Source: Nitrospira sp. (GTDB lineage: Bacteria > Nitrospirota > Nitrospiria > Nitrospirales > Nitrospiraceae). From it: DNA of 64,000 nucleotides. How positions within the stretch are numbered: the stretch's first letter is position 1; every line of letters begins with the position of its first letter. Under the pieces are notes generated by a model, which searched no databases, was not told where the DNA came from, and saw nothing but the letters and a program-made list of their open reading frames with translations. The translations under genes and the position numbers were made by a program. Positions 25,980-34,345 of this stretch are shown here, piece after piece. Location of the stretch: the NCBI GenBank assembly GCA_005116745.1, contig SWDS01000001.1:62001-126000 (forward strand), written 5' to 3'.

Positions 25980-27068
25980 ATGCCGATGTTACGCAGACCA
26001 GCCCTGGAGCGCTATCTCCAGACCCGCTTTGGCCCAACGGCGCGATTGTTGTCCTACGGAGTCATCGGGAAAGAGAGTTCCAAGGGAGAGCAAAAACGGT
26101 ATGGGTATGGCACACCCGTCAAATTGACGTTCCGAGTCGGGCGGCTGGTTCAGTCCGCAGTGCTCGAAACGATGAAGCCGGGTCCGTTCGGGCACGAACA
26201 TATGGCCGATCGCGCCCAGGCGATACTGTGGGACTACGACTCCTATGGACGTCTATCACACCATGTGAAGGCCCTCGATGTGGGCGCCTTCGACGCCAAC
26301 CAGGCGCTCTTTTCCCTCGCGGAGGCCCGTGAGTTTTTCGTGCTGAATGAATGGACCGATGGCGCAAGCTATCATGCGGATCTTGCACGACTGGCAAAAG
26401 GCGGGAGATTACGAAAGTTAGACCGGCAACGGACCGTCGCGTTGGCTCGTTACTTGGCTCAAATCCATGCCAAGAAACGGCGAGACGCTGATCTTTACAA
26501 GCGTCGGTTGCGTGAATTAATCGGTCACGGCGAATGCATCATGGGGTTGACCGATAGCTATCCCAAGCGTTGTGGCTTTATCACAGGCGATCTGTTGCGA
26601 ACGGTGGAGGAGGTCTGCAACCAGTGGCGGTGGCGCCTTCGAGACAAGGTCAATCGTCTTTCCCAGGTTCATGGGGATTTTCATCCCTACAATGTGCTGT
26701 TCCGTACCGGGGAGGATTTTGCGGTGTTGGATCGATCACGAGGGGAATGGGGCGAGCCGGCGGACGACGTGACCGCGATGACGATCAACTATCTCCTGAA
26801 CTCATTGATCAGCCGGGGCAAGCTCCAGGGGTCGTTCGAGATCTTGTTCCGATTGTTTTGGGACACCTATGTAGAGGTCAGCGGCGACAAAGAGGTTATG
26901 GAAACGGCTGCGCCGTTCTTCGCCTTTCGCGGCCTGGTCGTGGCCAGCCCGCTCTGGTATCCCAATCTGTCGATCGACATCCGACGCAGCCTCTTCCGTT
27001 TCATTGAAAACGTACTCGATGCGCCGCGCTTTGAGCCGGAACGGGTGAATGAGTATTGTGGACTCTAG
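25980..27068 (+). CDS. APH-family phosphotransferase-like kinase
   Basis: 362 residues with the aminoglycoside-phosphotransferase/choline-kinase fold. The catalytic loop is VHGDFHPYNVLF (Asp of HGD as base, Asn as metal ligand) and the metal-binding Asp is in the AVLDRSRGEWGEPADD segment. The N-lobe lacks a textbook glycine loop. The substrate is unknown; a resistance role is not implied. It precedes an APS-kinase-like gene by 68 bp. In other bacteria a related APH-like domain occurs fused to a P-loop kinase, so the pair may be a split version (inference). Confidence 0.75.
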   Translation: MPMLRRPALERYLQTRFGPTARLLSYGVIGKESSKGEQKRYGYGTPVKLTFRVGRLVQSAVLETMKPGPFGHEHMADRAQAILWDYDSYGRLSHHVKALDVGAFDANQALFSLAEAREFFVLNEWTDGASYHADLARLAKGGRLRKLDRQRTVALARYLAQIHAKKRRDADLYKRRLRELIGHGECIMGLTDSYPKRCGFITGDLLRTVEEVCNQWRWRLRDKVNRLSQVHGDFHPYNVLFRTGEDFAVLDRSRGEWGEPADDVTAMTINYLLNSLISRGKLQGSFEILFRLFWDTYVEVSGDKEVMETAAPFFAFRGLVVASPLWYPNLSIDIRRSLFRFIENVLDAPRFEPERVNEYCGL

Positions 27069-27136
27069 AGTCCGTTACTCGCTAGCGGTTTGCCTCAATC
27101 GGTCGAACGCCCATGTCTATTCTTGCTGGCTGACCC

Positions 27137-27700
27137 ATGACGATTGAGGCTACATCAAAGGCTTTCGCCATCTGGCTCACAGGGCTGCCTGCGTCCGGAA
27201 AGAGTACGATTGCAGCCGCGCTGAAGCCAAAGCTGGAAGAGATTGGTCCTGTCGAAGTACTCGAATCGGATGCGGTCCGCAGAATGTTGACACCTCATCC
27301 GACGTACAGTGTTGCAGAACGGGATCTGTTCTATCGTTCGCTCGCGTTCATGGGTGCAAGACTGGTCGCTCATGGCGTCACCGTTATCTTCGATGCGACA
27401 GGCAACAGGCGGGCGTATCGAGACTTTGCCCGCAGCCTGATTCCTCAGTTCATTGAGGTCGCCGTGGAGTGTCCGTTGGAGCTGGCCATGCAACGTGACT
27501 ATAAGGGGACCTATCAGCGAGGCCAACAGGGAGAGTCCTCGACCGTGCCCGGGTTGCAAGATCCCTACGAAGCGCCGGCCCACCCTGAAGTGGCCATAGA
27601 CGCGACTGCGCTTTCCGCAAACGACGCAGCGAGGAAAGTGCTGGAAGTTGTGAAAGAGAAATTGGCTCAACGCGGAATCGTGTGGGTGATTTTCGCATGA
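27137..27700 (+). CDS. Adenylylsulfate-kinase-like P-loop kinase, 3' end rewritten by IS
   Basis: 187 residues. The P-loop GLPASGKST near residue 16, ESDAVRRMLTP, FDATGNRRAYR and the C-terminal LQDPYEAPAHPEVAID motif are those of APS kinase (CysC), though the usual DGD is ESD. It would phosphorylate APS to PAPS or a related nucleotide. An ISL3-family element has inserted six codons before the old stop: the current last twelve residues (LAQRGIVWVIFA) are encoded by the transposon end. Joining the flanks across one copy of the 8-bp duplication gives FNPLYS as the original tail (181 residues). The core is intact, so activity may survive. Confidence 0.82.
   Translation: MTIEATSKAFAIWLTGLPASGKSTIAAALKPKLEEIGPVEVLESDAVRRMLTPHPTYSVAERDLFYRSLAFMGARLVAHGVTVIFDATGNRRAYRDFARSLIPQFIEVAVECPLELAMQRDYKGTYQRGQQGESSTVPGLQDPYEAPAHPEVAIDATALSANDAARKVLEVVKEKLAQRGIVWVIFA
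27656..27663. repeat. Target-site duplication, left of ISL3 element
   Basis: GAGAAATT, identical to the eight bases at 29026-29033 on the other side of the element. Eight-base duplications are usual for ISL3-family insertion. Confidence 0.92.
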
Positions 27701-29025
27701 TCTGGGAGCGCGGGTAAGAAATGGGTGATGATTTTCATAGCCAAGTATTCCTCGTCGCGAAAGCCGTACGCCTTGCGCTGAATGACACGAATGGTGTTGT
27801 TCAATCCCTCGACGCAACCCAGCGAGACTTTGTTCTCGGGCTTGCAGTAGGAGACGATACCCTCCCAATGCCGTTCGATCATGGCCGCGAATTTCTCGAA
27901 GGGCTCAAGCCGCTGCCAGCGCAGGCTGCTCTTCCAGTTCTCGAAGAAGCGTCGCGCCCAGCCTTCGCACTCGTAGTCCCAGAGTTGGCCGAAGGATTCC
28001 TTGAGCAGGTAGGCGATGTTGAGCCGCTTGTTGGCTGCGAGCAGTGTCGTGAGCGCCTTCCTGCCATCGAGGTCCAGGTTGTCCCGGTGCGACAGCAGGG
28101 TATAACGGTTGCCCTTGATGAAGCGGCGCTGGTCACCCTGCACCCGTGCATATTCGCTCCGGCGCACCGCATCCAGGGCATCGTTCAGATGGCGCAGGAT
28201 GTGGAACTTGTCGAACACGATCTCGGCCTGCGGCGCATACGCGTGTGTCGCTTCACGAAACGGTCTCCACATATCCATCACCGCCACCTGAATCCCCTGG
28301 CACCGCCGTTCGCCGTAGGCCGTGAAGAACTGCTCAAGGTCTATCTGCTTACGGCCGGTACCACCGAACCAGATCGGCCGCTGCCCAACGAGGTCGCTGA
28401 CCACCACCCGGTACTCGTGCCCCTTGCGGATACTGATCTCATCCACGCCGATCGCCGTCGTGGCCGGCAGCGGATGCCGGCGCAGTTGCTCGGCCATATA
28501 CAACTTGTCCAGGTCCTTGACCGTGGTGTGATGCAGTCGCTCGGGCTCCGCCACATCCTTGACGGTCGTCTTGCGACACAACGCCCCCACATGCAGCGCA
28601 TAGCGGGCCGTGTAACGCGGGTTGTGGGCCAGCCAGTCCAGATACTCCATGCGAACTCCACAGTCCGGACAGCTTACGCGAACCCGCTCGAACTCCAGCA
28701 CGATGCAAAAGCCGCCGGCCGAAAGATCCCGCGTCCGCGTCACGCGCCGATCATAGACCGGGCAGCGAGGCCGGGCACAGCACGAACAGGTGCCGGTCTT
28801 TTTTTACGCCGCAATCGCACCACGCGCACATCCGGATCACCGAAAACACCCTTGAGCTGCGCGGCCGCGCTGAACCCAGGAAACGAATACAACTCACACA
28901 ACGTTCGTGCAGGCTTCATCGGTGTTCCCATACGGCAAGGAGTATAACCACATGAAAACGCTATCCTACAGCTACGAACCGGGGCAATACTACGTACAAT
29001 CGTTCACACGATTCCGCGTTGAGCC
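27664..29025 (-). mobile_element. ISL3-family insertion sequence, 1362 bp, complete ends
   Basis: The ends at 27664-27684 and 29005-29025 are perfect 21-bp inverted repeats beginning GGCTCAACGCGGAATCG, with weaker matching further in. Both flanks carry the same 8-bp target duplication (GAGAAATT). The transposase is on the minus strand and its stop overlaps the left repeat. Size, repeat length, duplication length and transposase all agree with the ISL3 family. The intact repeats and duplication mean the insertion is recent. It cuts the 3' end of the APS-kinase-like gene. Confidence 0.95.
27667..28931 (-). CDS. ISL3 transposase, split by a shift at an A7 run
   Basis: Read leftward, the first frame (start 28919 or 28931) gives FPGFSAAAQLKGVFGDPDVR and then RLRRKK at the run of seven A (plus-strand T at 28799-28805). 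A shift of -1, or one extra A, continues into the main frame with TGTCSCCARPRCPVYDRR, supplying the Cys-rich zinc finger, then IGVDEISIRKGHEY (DDE first Asp), VAVMDMWRPFREA (second Asp) and CVEGLNNTIRVIQRKAYGFR (Glu). The joined product of about 420 residues has the usual ISL3 length. It may be made by slippage on A7 or be inactivated by a one-base loss. Confidence 0.82.
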
Positions 29026-29033
29026 GAGAAATT
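29026..29033. repeat. Target-site duplication, right of ISL3 element
   Basis: GAGAAATT, the second copy of the eight-base duplication. The sequence after it restores the original APS-kinase-like stop (TGA at 29050-29052). Confidence 0.92.
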
Positions 29034-29107
29034 TAACCCACTGTATTCTTGAGCACTTCTCCTGCAACCGCCGATATGCAGCTGTGCGAGCAATCGTCCA
29101 ACGCTGC

Positions 29108-29137
29108 TTGATGAGGCTCTCTCCCGGTCGCTATAGT
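29108..29137 (+). promoter_or_regulatory. Candidate promoter close to SNF2 helicase start
   Basis: TTGATG (29108-29113) and TATAGT (29132-29137) are separated by 18 bp. Transcription would begin near 29144, two bases before the ATG at 29146, and no ribosome-binding site is visible, so a leaderless message is possible. Confidence 0.45.
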
Positions 29138-29145
29138 GTCGCACC

Positions 29146-32100
29146 ATGAGGAAGACACCTGCGTCCCGTCGCAGAGGGGGGGGGAGCCCCCTTTCTGACA
29201 CGAAGAAAAGCCCCTTCATTCCTACTCCCGCCTCGGCAGCCCTTGTTGCCGCATTTCGAGCTCTCGCCGTCAACGATCTGTACACGATGGCCCCGAAAGA
29301 GACAGCGCTCAGGGGATATGACTATTACCAGCAGCAACGGCTTCAGCACTATGTTTGGGGTAGGGACGGGGCGACGCTCACGGCGCAGGTGCAGGGAACC
29401 AGCCTGTATGAGGTTCTCTTTTCTCTCGACGAGGGGTTTCTCTCTTCGTTCTGTGACTGTCCGGCCTGGGATTTTGATCGGCTCTGCAAGCATATCCTTT
29501 GCGCCTGCTTTACTACCAAACATCTGCTGTCGCCCGAGACGGCCTCATTGTCGGATCGGCAACAAGTGCACCTGGCCGCGCGTCGCGTTGAGTTGCTCGG
29601 CGACCTTGCCGAGACAGGTTCCATCAAGGGGACGACCCCCTCGCGGAATGGGGAGGGTCTCCCTGGGTCGACCTATGAAATCGTGATCAACGTCGGCCGG
29701 CCATATCCGCAACTTGTGATCCATCGGAACGGTGTGCCGCTTCCCGCAGGATGGGTTTCCACGGTACCTCCCGAGTTGCGGCCACTCCAGAATCTACCCT
29801 GGTTTTCGTCAGGGTATGATGGGGACGAACCCTTCCAGCGCTATCTCCAGGTCTCTAAGCGCCGGTTCCCGATCGTGCTGAAAGCCGGCCTGGAATCTAT
29901 CGCCCTCGAATGGACCCCGTTGGTTACCTGTCGGAGCAAAACCGAGATCGCTCTTGCCGGTGATGACGTAAAGATCCGCGCGGTCTGCATAGCTGACGGA
30001 ACGGCGCTCGACAGAATCGTTCGGTTTCGCGGCTTCGTAGTCGACGTGAGTGGCCGCCGCTTGCTCTGCTTGGAGGACGAAAGCGGGTGGACTTCGTTTC
30101 GTGCGTTACGCAACGGTTTCCAAGGTTCCAACGCTGCTGATCCTGGGGGCGGTCCGGTCGGGACGTTGTGCGCGGTGACCTTACCGGACGGTCGGGGCCA
30201 TGGGCGATGGCAGGGCATTGATTATGAAGTGGAGTTCACCGTCCCACGGAAGGAGTTCCAGTCCGCGCAGATCGATCTGATCCAGAAACAGGCCGACAAG
30301 ACCTTGCGTGAACTTCTGCTGCGCGCGGATGGGGAAGAGGCGCCGGTTCATTCTTCTGACTCGATGTCGGTGGGCGAGGAGGTGTCGTACGCGTTGATTC
30401 TGGCGCCGCTCCCAGACGAGGCCGGCGCACCGACCGCCGCATGGATGCTACGGACGGAATGCCGGCGTGGTGACGCCCGGTTTATTCCGAGTGCCTCGAC
30501 CTTTTCCTTCATCCGGGCGTTGGAGCAGGGGCGCACTATATCGGCCCCGTTGCGGGCACAAAAACGCAAGGGTGTGCTCTACGATCTATTCTTCACGTCG
30601 CTCACGGTCGGCGAGGCCAAGGAGCGAGATCTCCGCATTAAGACGGCGCTGGATCAGAGCGATTGGGCGAGGAGCATCCGTCTTGAAGCCGCTCAATGGC
30701 TGAGACACCATCTGTCGGTGTATGCCGGTCAAGATGTACGGTTGCAGGTCGAAGGGAGGCGATGGACACTTCACGCGATCGACAAACACCGCGAAGTATT
30801 GCTGTACCGGATTCCATTCGAGGTCTTCGGTCTGGACGCGTTTCACGGCATGCCCTCGTATGACATGATGAAAATCGATTCCCGCATACTGTTTCAACGA
30901 TTGCCGGAGCTGTTGGAAAAGCTGGCGGCAGCCGGGATTGCATTGCTGTATGAAGACAAACCACTCCGGCCCATTCGGTGGGACTGCGCGGTCCACGTGG
31001 AACGTCAGGACCGTGAGGGGATCGGGATCGACTGGTTCGAGATCCGGCCGGAGATTCGCTGCGATGGGGTGGTGATTGATGAGACGGAGTGGCGGGCGGC
31101 CATCCGGCAGGGCGGAATGATCGACACTGGGAACGGTCTGCGGGTCTTGGATGGCCAGACCATGGAGCGGTTGCGCGCGATCATCGGTCTCACAGGTGAT
31201 GCGCCGGAGGATCGGAAAGCAGCGCACGTCGTGCGTGTGCCTCGGTTGCAGATCTTTGATTGGCTGGCGCTACGCGAGCAGGGTATTCCTGTGTCGCTGC
31301 CAGCCGAGGACGAGGCGGTGTTGGCGCGCTTGCTGGGATTTGAGCGGATCGAGCCGCTGCCGTTGCCGAAGACCCTGCACGCGAAGGTGCGCTCCTACCA
31401 GCATGACGGCTACGCCTGGCTGGCATTTCTCTACGAGCATCGATTCGGTGCCTGTTTGGCGGACGATATGGGATTGGGCAAGACCCTCCAAACTATCTGT
31501 CTGCTGGCCGCCATCAAGGAGGGACGTATCAAGACGGCTTGTGGGGTGAAGGGCCCCCATCTGGTCGTCGTCCCGACGAGTATTCTTTTCAACTGGGAAC
31601 AGGAGCTGGCGCGCTTCGCACCAGGTTTGAAGGTTCATGCGTATAGCGGGAGCGAACGGACCTTCGATGCCGGGGACGGCGAGGTGGTGCTCACGACCTA
31701 TGGGTTGGCCCGTCGGGATATCGACACTTTAGCGCGGACGGCGTTCCATGTGATCGTGTTCGACGAAGCCCAGGCGGTGAAAAACATTCAGGCGAACACG
31801 ACGGGTGCGGTCCGTCGGCTCCAGGGTCGGTTCAAGATCGCGTTGACCGGCACGCCGCTCGAAAATCATCTCGGCGAGTATTTCTCCGTGATCGACCTGT
31901 GTGTGCCGGGACTCCTGGGCGAATACGATCGCTTCAAAACCGATCTGAAACGTGTGGCGGGTCACACGCTCGATCGGGTGCTGCGACGGACGCGGCCCTT
32001 TATTCTGCGTCGGACCAAGGCCGAGGCCCTCCAGGACCTGCCGCCAAAAATCGAGCATGAGATGTTCCTCGAGTTGACCGATCGCCAAAAAGCGCTCTAT

Positions 32101-32781
32101 CAACAGACGGTCGACCAGGTGCGCTCAACGATCGACGACGCCTATCGCACCAAGACTTCCGGGCAGGCGCAGTTTATCGCGCTCACGGCCATCCTCAAAC
32201 TGCGGCAGGTCTGTCTTTCGCCTCGCCTTCTCACGAATCAGGCTAATGAGACGTCGCCTAAGCTCAGCTTTCTGATGGAGCGGCTCCAACTCTTGCGTGA
32301 CGAGGGACACAGCGCCCTCGTATTTTCACAGTTCACAAGTTTTCTGGATCTTGCCCAGGAAGCATGCATTCGGCATGGGCTGTCCTACCACCGGTTGGAT
32401 GGGTCCACGGCACCGGCTGCGCGCAAGGCCCGCGTGACAGCGTTTCAGACCAGTGAACAGCCGAGCGTGTTTCTCTTGAGTCTCAAAGCGGGAGGGCAGG
32501 GGCTGAATCTCACCAAAGCGAGTTATGTCTTTCATCTGGACCCCTGGTGGAATCCGGCGGTGGAGCGTCAGGCGTCGGACCGCGCGCATCGCATCGGGCA
32601 ACAGCAGACCGTCACGATCGTGCGGATTCTCATGCGCCACAGCATTGAGGAGAAGATGATGGCGCTCAAACAGCGCAAGCTCGAGTTGTATGATGCGGTC
32701 ATGGCCGGCGTGGTGCGAGACTCCGGGCAAGGCGTGCTGACGAAGGCCGACTTCGACTTCCTACTTTCGCCGAGTGCCTGA
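29146..32781 (+). CDS. SWIM zinc-finger SNF2-family helicase
   Basis: 1211 residues. A SWIM zinc finger lies at about 103-116 (C-x-C-x8-C-x-H in CDCPAWDFDRLCKH). A long middle region follows, then the SNF2 ATPase: motif I DDMGLGKT near 773-780, motif II DEAQ near 873, GTPLENHLGEYFSV, and the helicase C-lobe with RLDGSTAPAARKA, SLKAGGQGLNLTKA and DRAHRIGQQQTV. Proteins with this layout are Rapl/HepA-like DNA or RNA-polymerase remodelling translocases of unknown exact role. Codon use matches the chromosome, so it is probably a resident gene. Its end overlaps the next gene by eight bases if the GTG start there is used. Confidence 0.92.
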   Translation: MRKTPASRRRGGGSPLSDTKKSPFIPTPASAALVAAFRALAVNDLYTMAPKETALRGYDYYQQQRLQHYVWGRDGATLTAQVQGTSLYEVLFSLDEGFLSSFCDCPAWDFDRLCKHILCACFTTKHLLSPETASLSDRQQVHLAARRVELLGDLAETGSIKGTTPSRNGEGLPGSTYEIVINVGRPYPQLVIHRNGVPLPAGWVSTVPPELRPLQNLPWFSSGYDGDEPFQRYLQVSKRRFPIVLKAGLESIALEWTPLVTCRSKTEIALAGDDVKIRAVCIADGTALDRIVRFRGFVVDVSGRRLLCLEDESGWTSFRALRNGFQGSNAADPGGGPVGTLCAVTLPDGRGHGRWQGIDYEVEFTVPRKEFQSAQIDLIQKQADKTLRELLLRADGEEAPVHSSDSMSVGEEVSYALILAPLPDEAGAPTAAWMLRTECRRGDARFIPSASTFSFIRALEQGRTISAPLRAQKRKGVLYDLFFTSLTVGEAKERDLRIKTALDQSDWARSIRLEAAQWLRHHLSVYAGQDVRLQVEGRRWTLHAIDKHREVLLYRIPFEVFGLDAFHGMPSYDMMKIDSRILFQRLPELLEKLAAAGIALLYEDKPLRPIRWDCAVHVERQDREGIGIDWFEIRPEIRCDGVVIDETEWRAAIRQGGMIDTGNGLRVLDGQTMERLRAIIGLTGDAPEDRKAAHVVRVPRLQIFDWLALREQGIPVSLPAEDEAVLARLLGFERIEPLPLPKTLHAKVRSYQHDGYAWLAFLYEHRFGACLADDMGLGKTLQTICLLAAIKEGRIKTACGVKGPHLVVVPTSILFNWEQELARFAPGLKVHAYSGSERTFDAGDGEVVLTTYGLARRDIDTLARTAFHVIVFDEAQAVKNIQANTTGAVRRLQGRFKIALTGTPLENHLGEYFSVIDLCVPGLLGEYDRFKTDLKRVAGHTLDRVLRRTRPFILRRTKAEALQDLPPKIEHEMFLELTDRQKALYQQTVDQVRSTIDDAYRTKTSGQAQFIALTAILKLRQVCLSPRLLTNQANETSPKLSFLMERLQLLRDEGHSALVFSQFTSFLDLAQEACIRHGLSYHRLDGSTAPAARKARVTAFQTSEQPSVFLLSLKAGGQGLNLTKASYVFHLDPWWNPAVERQASDRAHRIGQQQTVTIVRILMRHSIEEKMMALKQRKLELYDAVMAGVVRDSGQGVLTKADFDFLLSPSA

Positions 32782-33739
32782 GCATGGAGGACTGTGGCTG
32801 TTGTTGGACTCAAGCGACATGGATACGAATCTTGGAAAATTTGGGTTCTTGCCGATCGACAGAACCATTTCGTTTTCAGGTGGAGCATTCTCGCTGCGCG
32901 AAGATTTCAATGAGGTGCTTGCTGTAGTTAGATCAGCTACAAACGCTGACGGGTTTGTCTATCCTCCGCTCGAAAAACAAATGCGAGGAGAGCCCAGAAT
33001 CCTAGCCGGACAACTCTTGCCAGAAGATCAATGGGATTGGAAAGAGGTTCTGGGAACTGAACGTCCCGCCCATCTACATCAGTTGCCGGTTTCCCATGAG
33101 CTTCGGTTAAAGCAGGCTCCCATTGATAACGATCTTAGAAGGAACGACGGAGCATTCTTGATGTATCTAGCAGGTTACCTCTATGGCTATCGGTTGCAAT
33201 TTCATGACTGGTGGTTCGATGGGCGAGTCAATATGAAGAAATCACACAACATACTTGTGGGGGACGATAAGGCTGCTGACTTCTTCTCAAAAAGCTATTC
33301 TGTCTGGAAAAACTGGTCTGTGGAGACCAGAAGACACTTCACGAACATTCTCTACATGACTTCCAGATTAGAGCTGTACGAATGGGATTGGGAAAAGTTC
33401 ATGATAGCCTACATGGTTTTTGACGCCTGCTATAACCAGGCGAAGGGGCTGGGGCAAGTTGAAAAGACAATACATAAGTTTCGAATTGATGCGATGTGTG
33501 AGCGATACAGTTTGCAGTGCAATAGCAGTCTGAGCAACGAGATTGTGAGGTTAAGAAATGCCTTGTTTCACGAAGCCCTATGGGACGGTGGCCAACCGTG
33601 CAGTTCAGGAGGGCAAAAGTCTTTTGGCTATACTAAGTGCTTGATGAGGATTAACCATCGCCTAATTCCCGCCATGCTTGGCTATTCTACCGAATACATT
33701 GGAACTCATTGGGATTCCTTTAGTCCCTGTCAATTCTAA
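32774..33739 (+). CDS. HEPN-like hypothetical protein (RNALFH motif)
   Basis: 321 residues from a GTG at 32774 that overlaps the SNF2 stop; an ATG at 32819 is the alternative. The C-terminal third is helical and carries VRLRNALFHEAL, whose R-x4-H (about residues 261-266) matches the HEPN signature of predicted RNases, preceded by a helix pair with MIAYMVFDACYNQAKG. The N-terminal half is a mixed alpha/beta region with many Trp residues and no recognised family. Composition is more AT-rich than in the helicase, suggesting later arrival. A HEPN domain would make it an RNase or nucleotide-binding protein; catalytic activity is an inference. Confidence 0.5.
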   Translation: MPEHGGLWLLLDSSDMDTNLGKFGFLPIDRTISFSGGAFSLREDFNEVLAVVRSATNADGFVYPPLEKQMRGEPRILAGQLLPEDQWDWKEVLGTERPAHLHQLPVSHELRLKQAPIDNDLRRNDGAFLMYLAGYLYGYRLQFHDWWFDGRVNMKKSHNILVGDDKAADFFSKSYSVWKNWSVETRRHFTNILYMTSRLELYEWDWEKFMIAYMVFDACYNQAKGLGQVEKTIHKFRIDAMCERYSLQCNSSLSNEIVRLRNALFHEALWDGGQPCSSGGQKSFGYTKCLMRINHRLIPAMLGYSTEYIGTHWDSFSPCQF

Positions 33740-33835
33740 ACCTGCGTCGATTCCCTTTACTCATTCGACTTGGGGTTCGCCGCTGGTTACAACGTGGCTG
33801 AGTGAAATCCGTTACGAGGGTGTGCACGGGTATTG

Positions 33836-33980
33836 TTAGAACCATTGCGTCGCATTCTCCGTCACCTGTTCCAGGGTGCCAGGTTCTTCGAAGAGGTGAG
33901 TCGCGCTGGGGACGACGATGAGCTTCTTTTCGCAAGTCAGGAGTTCTTCGAGTAGTGCGACGCCACTCTGAGTGAAAGAG
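33836..33980 (-). pseudogene. C-terminal remnant of an alpha/beta hydrolase
   Basis: On the minus strand the frame ending at TAA (33836-33838) reads ALLEELLTCEKKLIVVPSAT then HLFEEPGTLEQVTENATQWF. This is the last strand-helix unit, with the catalytic His, of a dienelactone-hydrolase-type protein and is clearly related to the remnant at 35670-36291. No upstream part exists here. The two copies lie in the same orientation on either side of the YgiT-Fic pair. Confidence 0.75.
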
Positions 33981-33995
33981 AAGTGGGTGGGAACG

Positions 33996-34241
33996 TCAGA
34001 AGTTGACGGCGGGTACGTCTAAGACTTGATCCGGCTGCTGGGCTCGTTCGAAAATTTTATGGAAGCTCTGATCCATGCGCCTGAGGACATCGGGGGTGAA
34101 ATGTTTCTCTCCGCACTGTTTGCAAACACCTGCTGGAACGTTTCGCAGGATGAGCAAGTGATCACGGCGACGATAGTCGTAGTTGATATGTCGTTCTTCC
34201 ACCTCGCCGCCACAGAAGGTGCAATCCGCATAGGTGGTCAT
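33996..34241 (-). CDS. YgiT/MqsA-type zinc finger protein
   Basis: 81 residues from the ATG at 34241. Two C-x2-C pairs (DCTFCGG and VCKQCGEKHF) form the zinc finger of YgiT-type proteins, which act as antitoxins of MqsR/DUF4258 toxins or as zinc-binding regulators; here the DNA-binding HTH of full MqsA is absent. The C-terminal region is a short helix (PDVLRRMDQSFHKIF). No toxin gene of the usual DUF4258 type lies next to it. It is downstream of the Fic gene on the same strand with a 104-bp gap. Confidence 0.72.
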   Translation of the reverse strand: MTTYADCTFCGGEVEERHINYDYRRRDHLLILRNVPAGVCKQCGEKHFTPDVLRRMDQSFHKIFERAQQPDQVLDVPAVNF

Positions 34242-34345
34242 GGCTTTGTTCCTCTGGTGCGGAGATCCGTCCATTTTGGTGGCTTTGGGATATATATGGT
34301 AATCACCCTCAGGGTTCTCTCAACCTGGTGTTTTAATGGTGCGGG

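Noticed and set aside
27721-28947. Long plus-strand frame of 408 codons over the insertion sequence
   Set aside because: It lies antisense to the ISL3 transposase, whose catalytic motifs are clear; GC-rich codons keep the opposite frame open.
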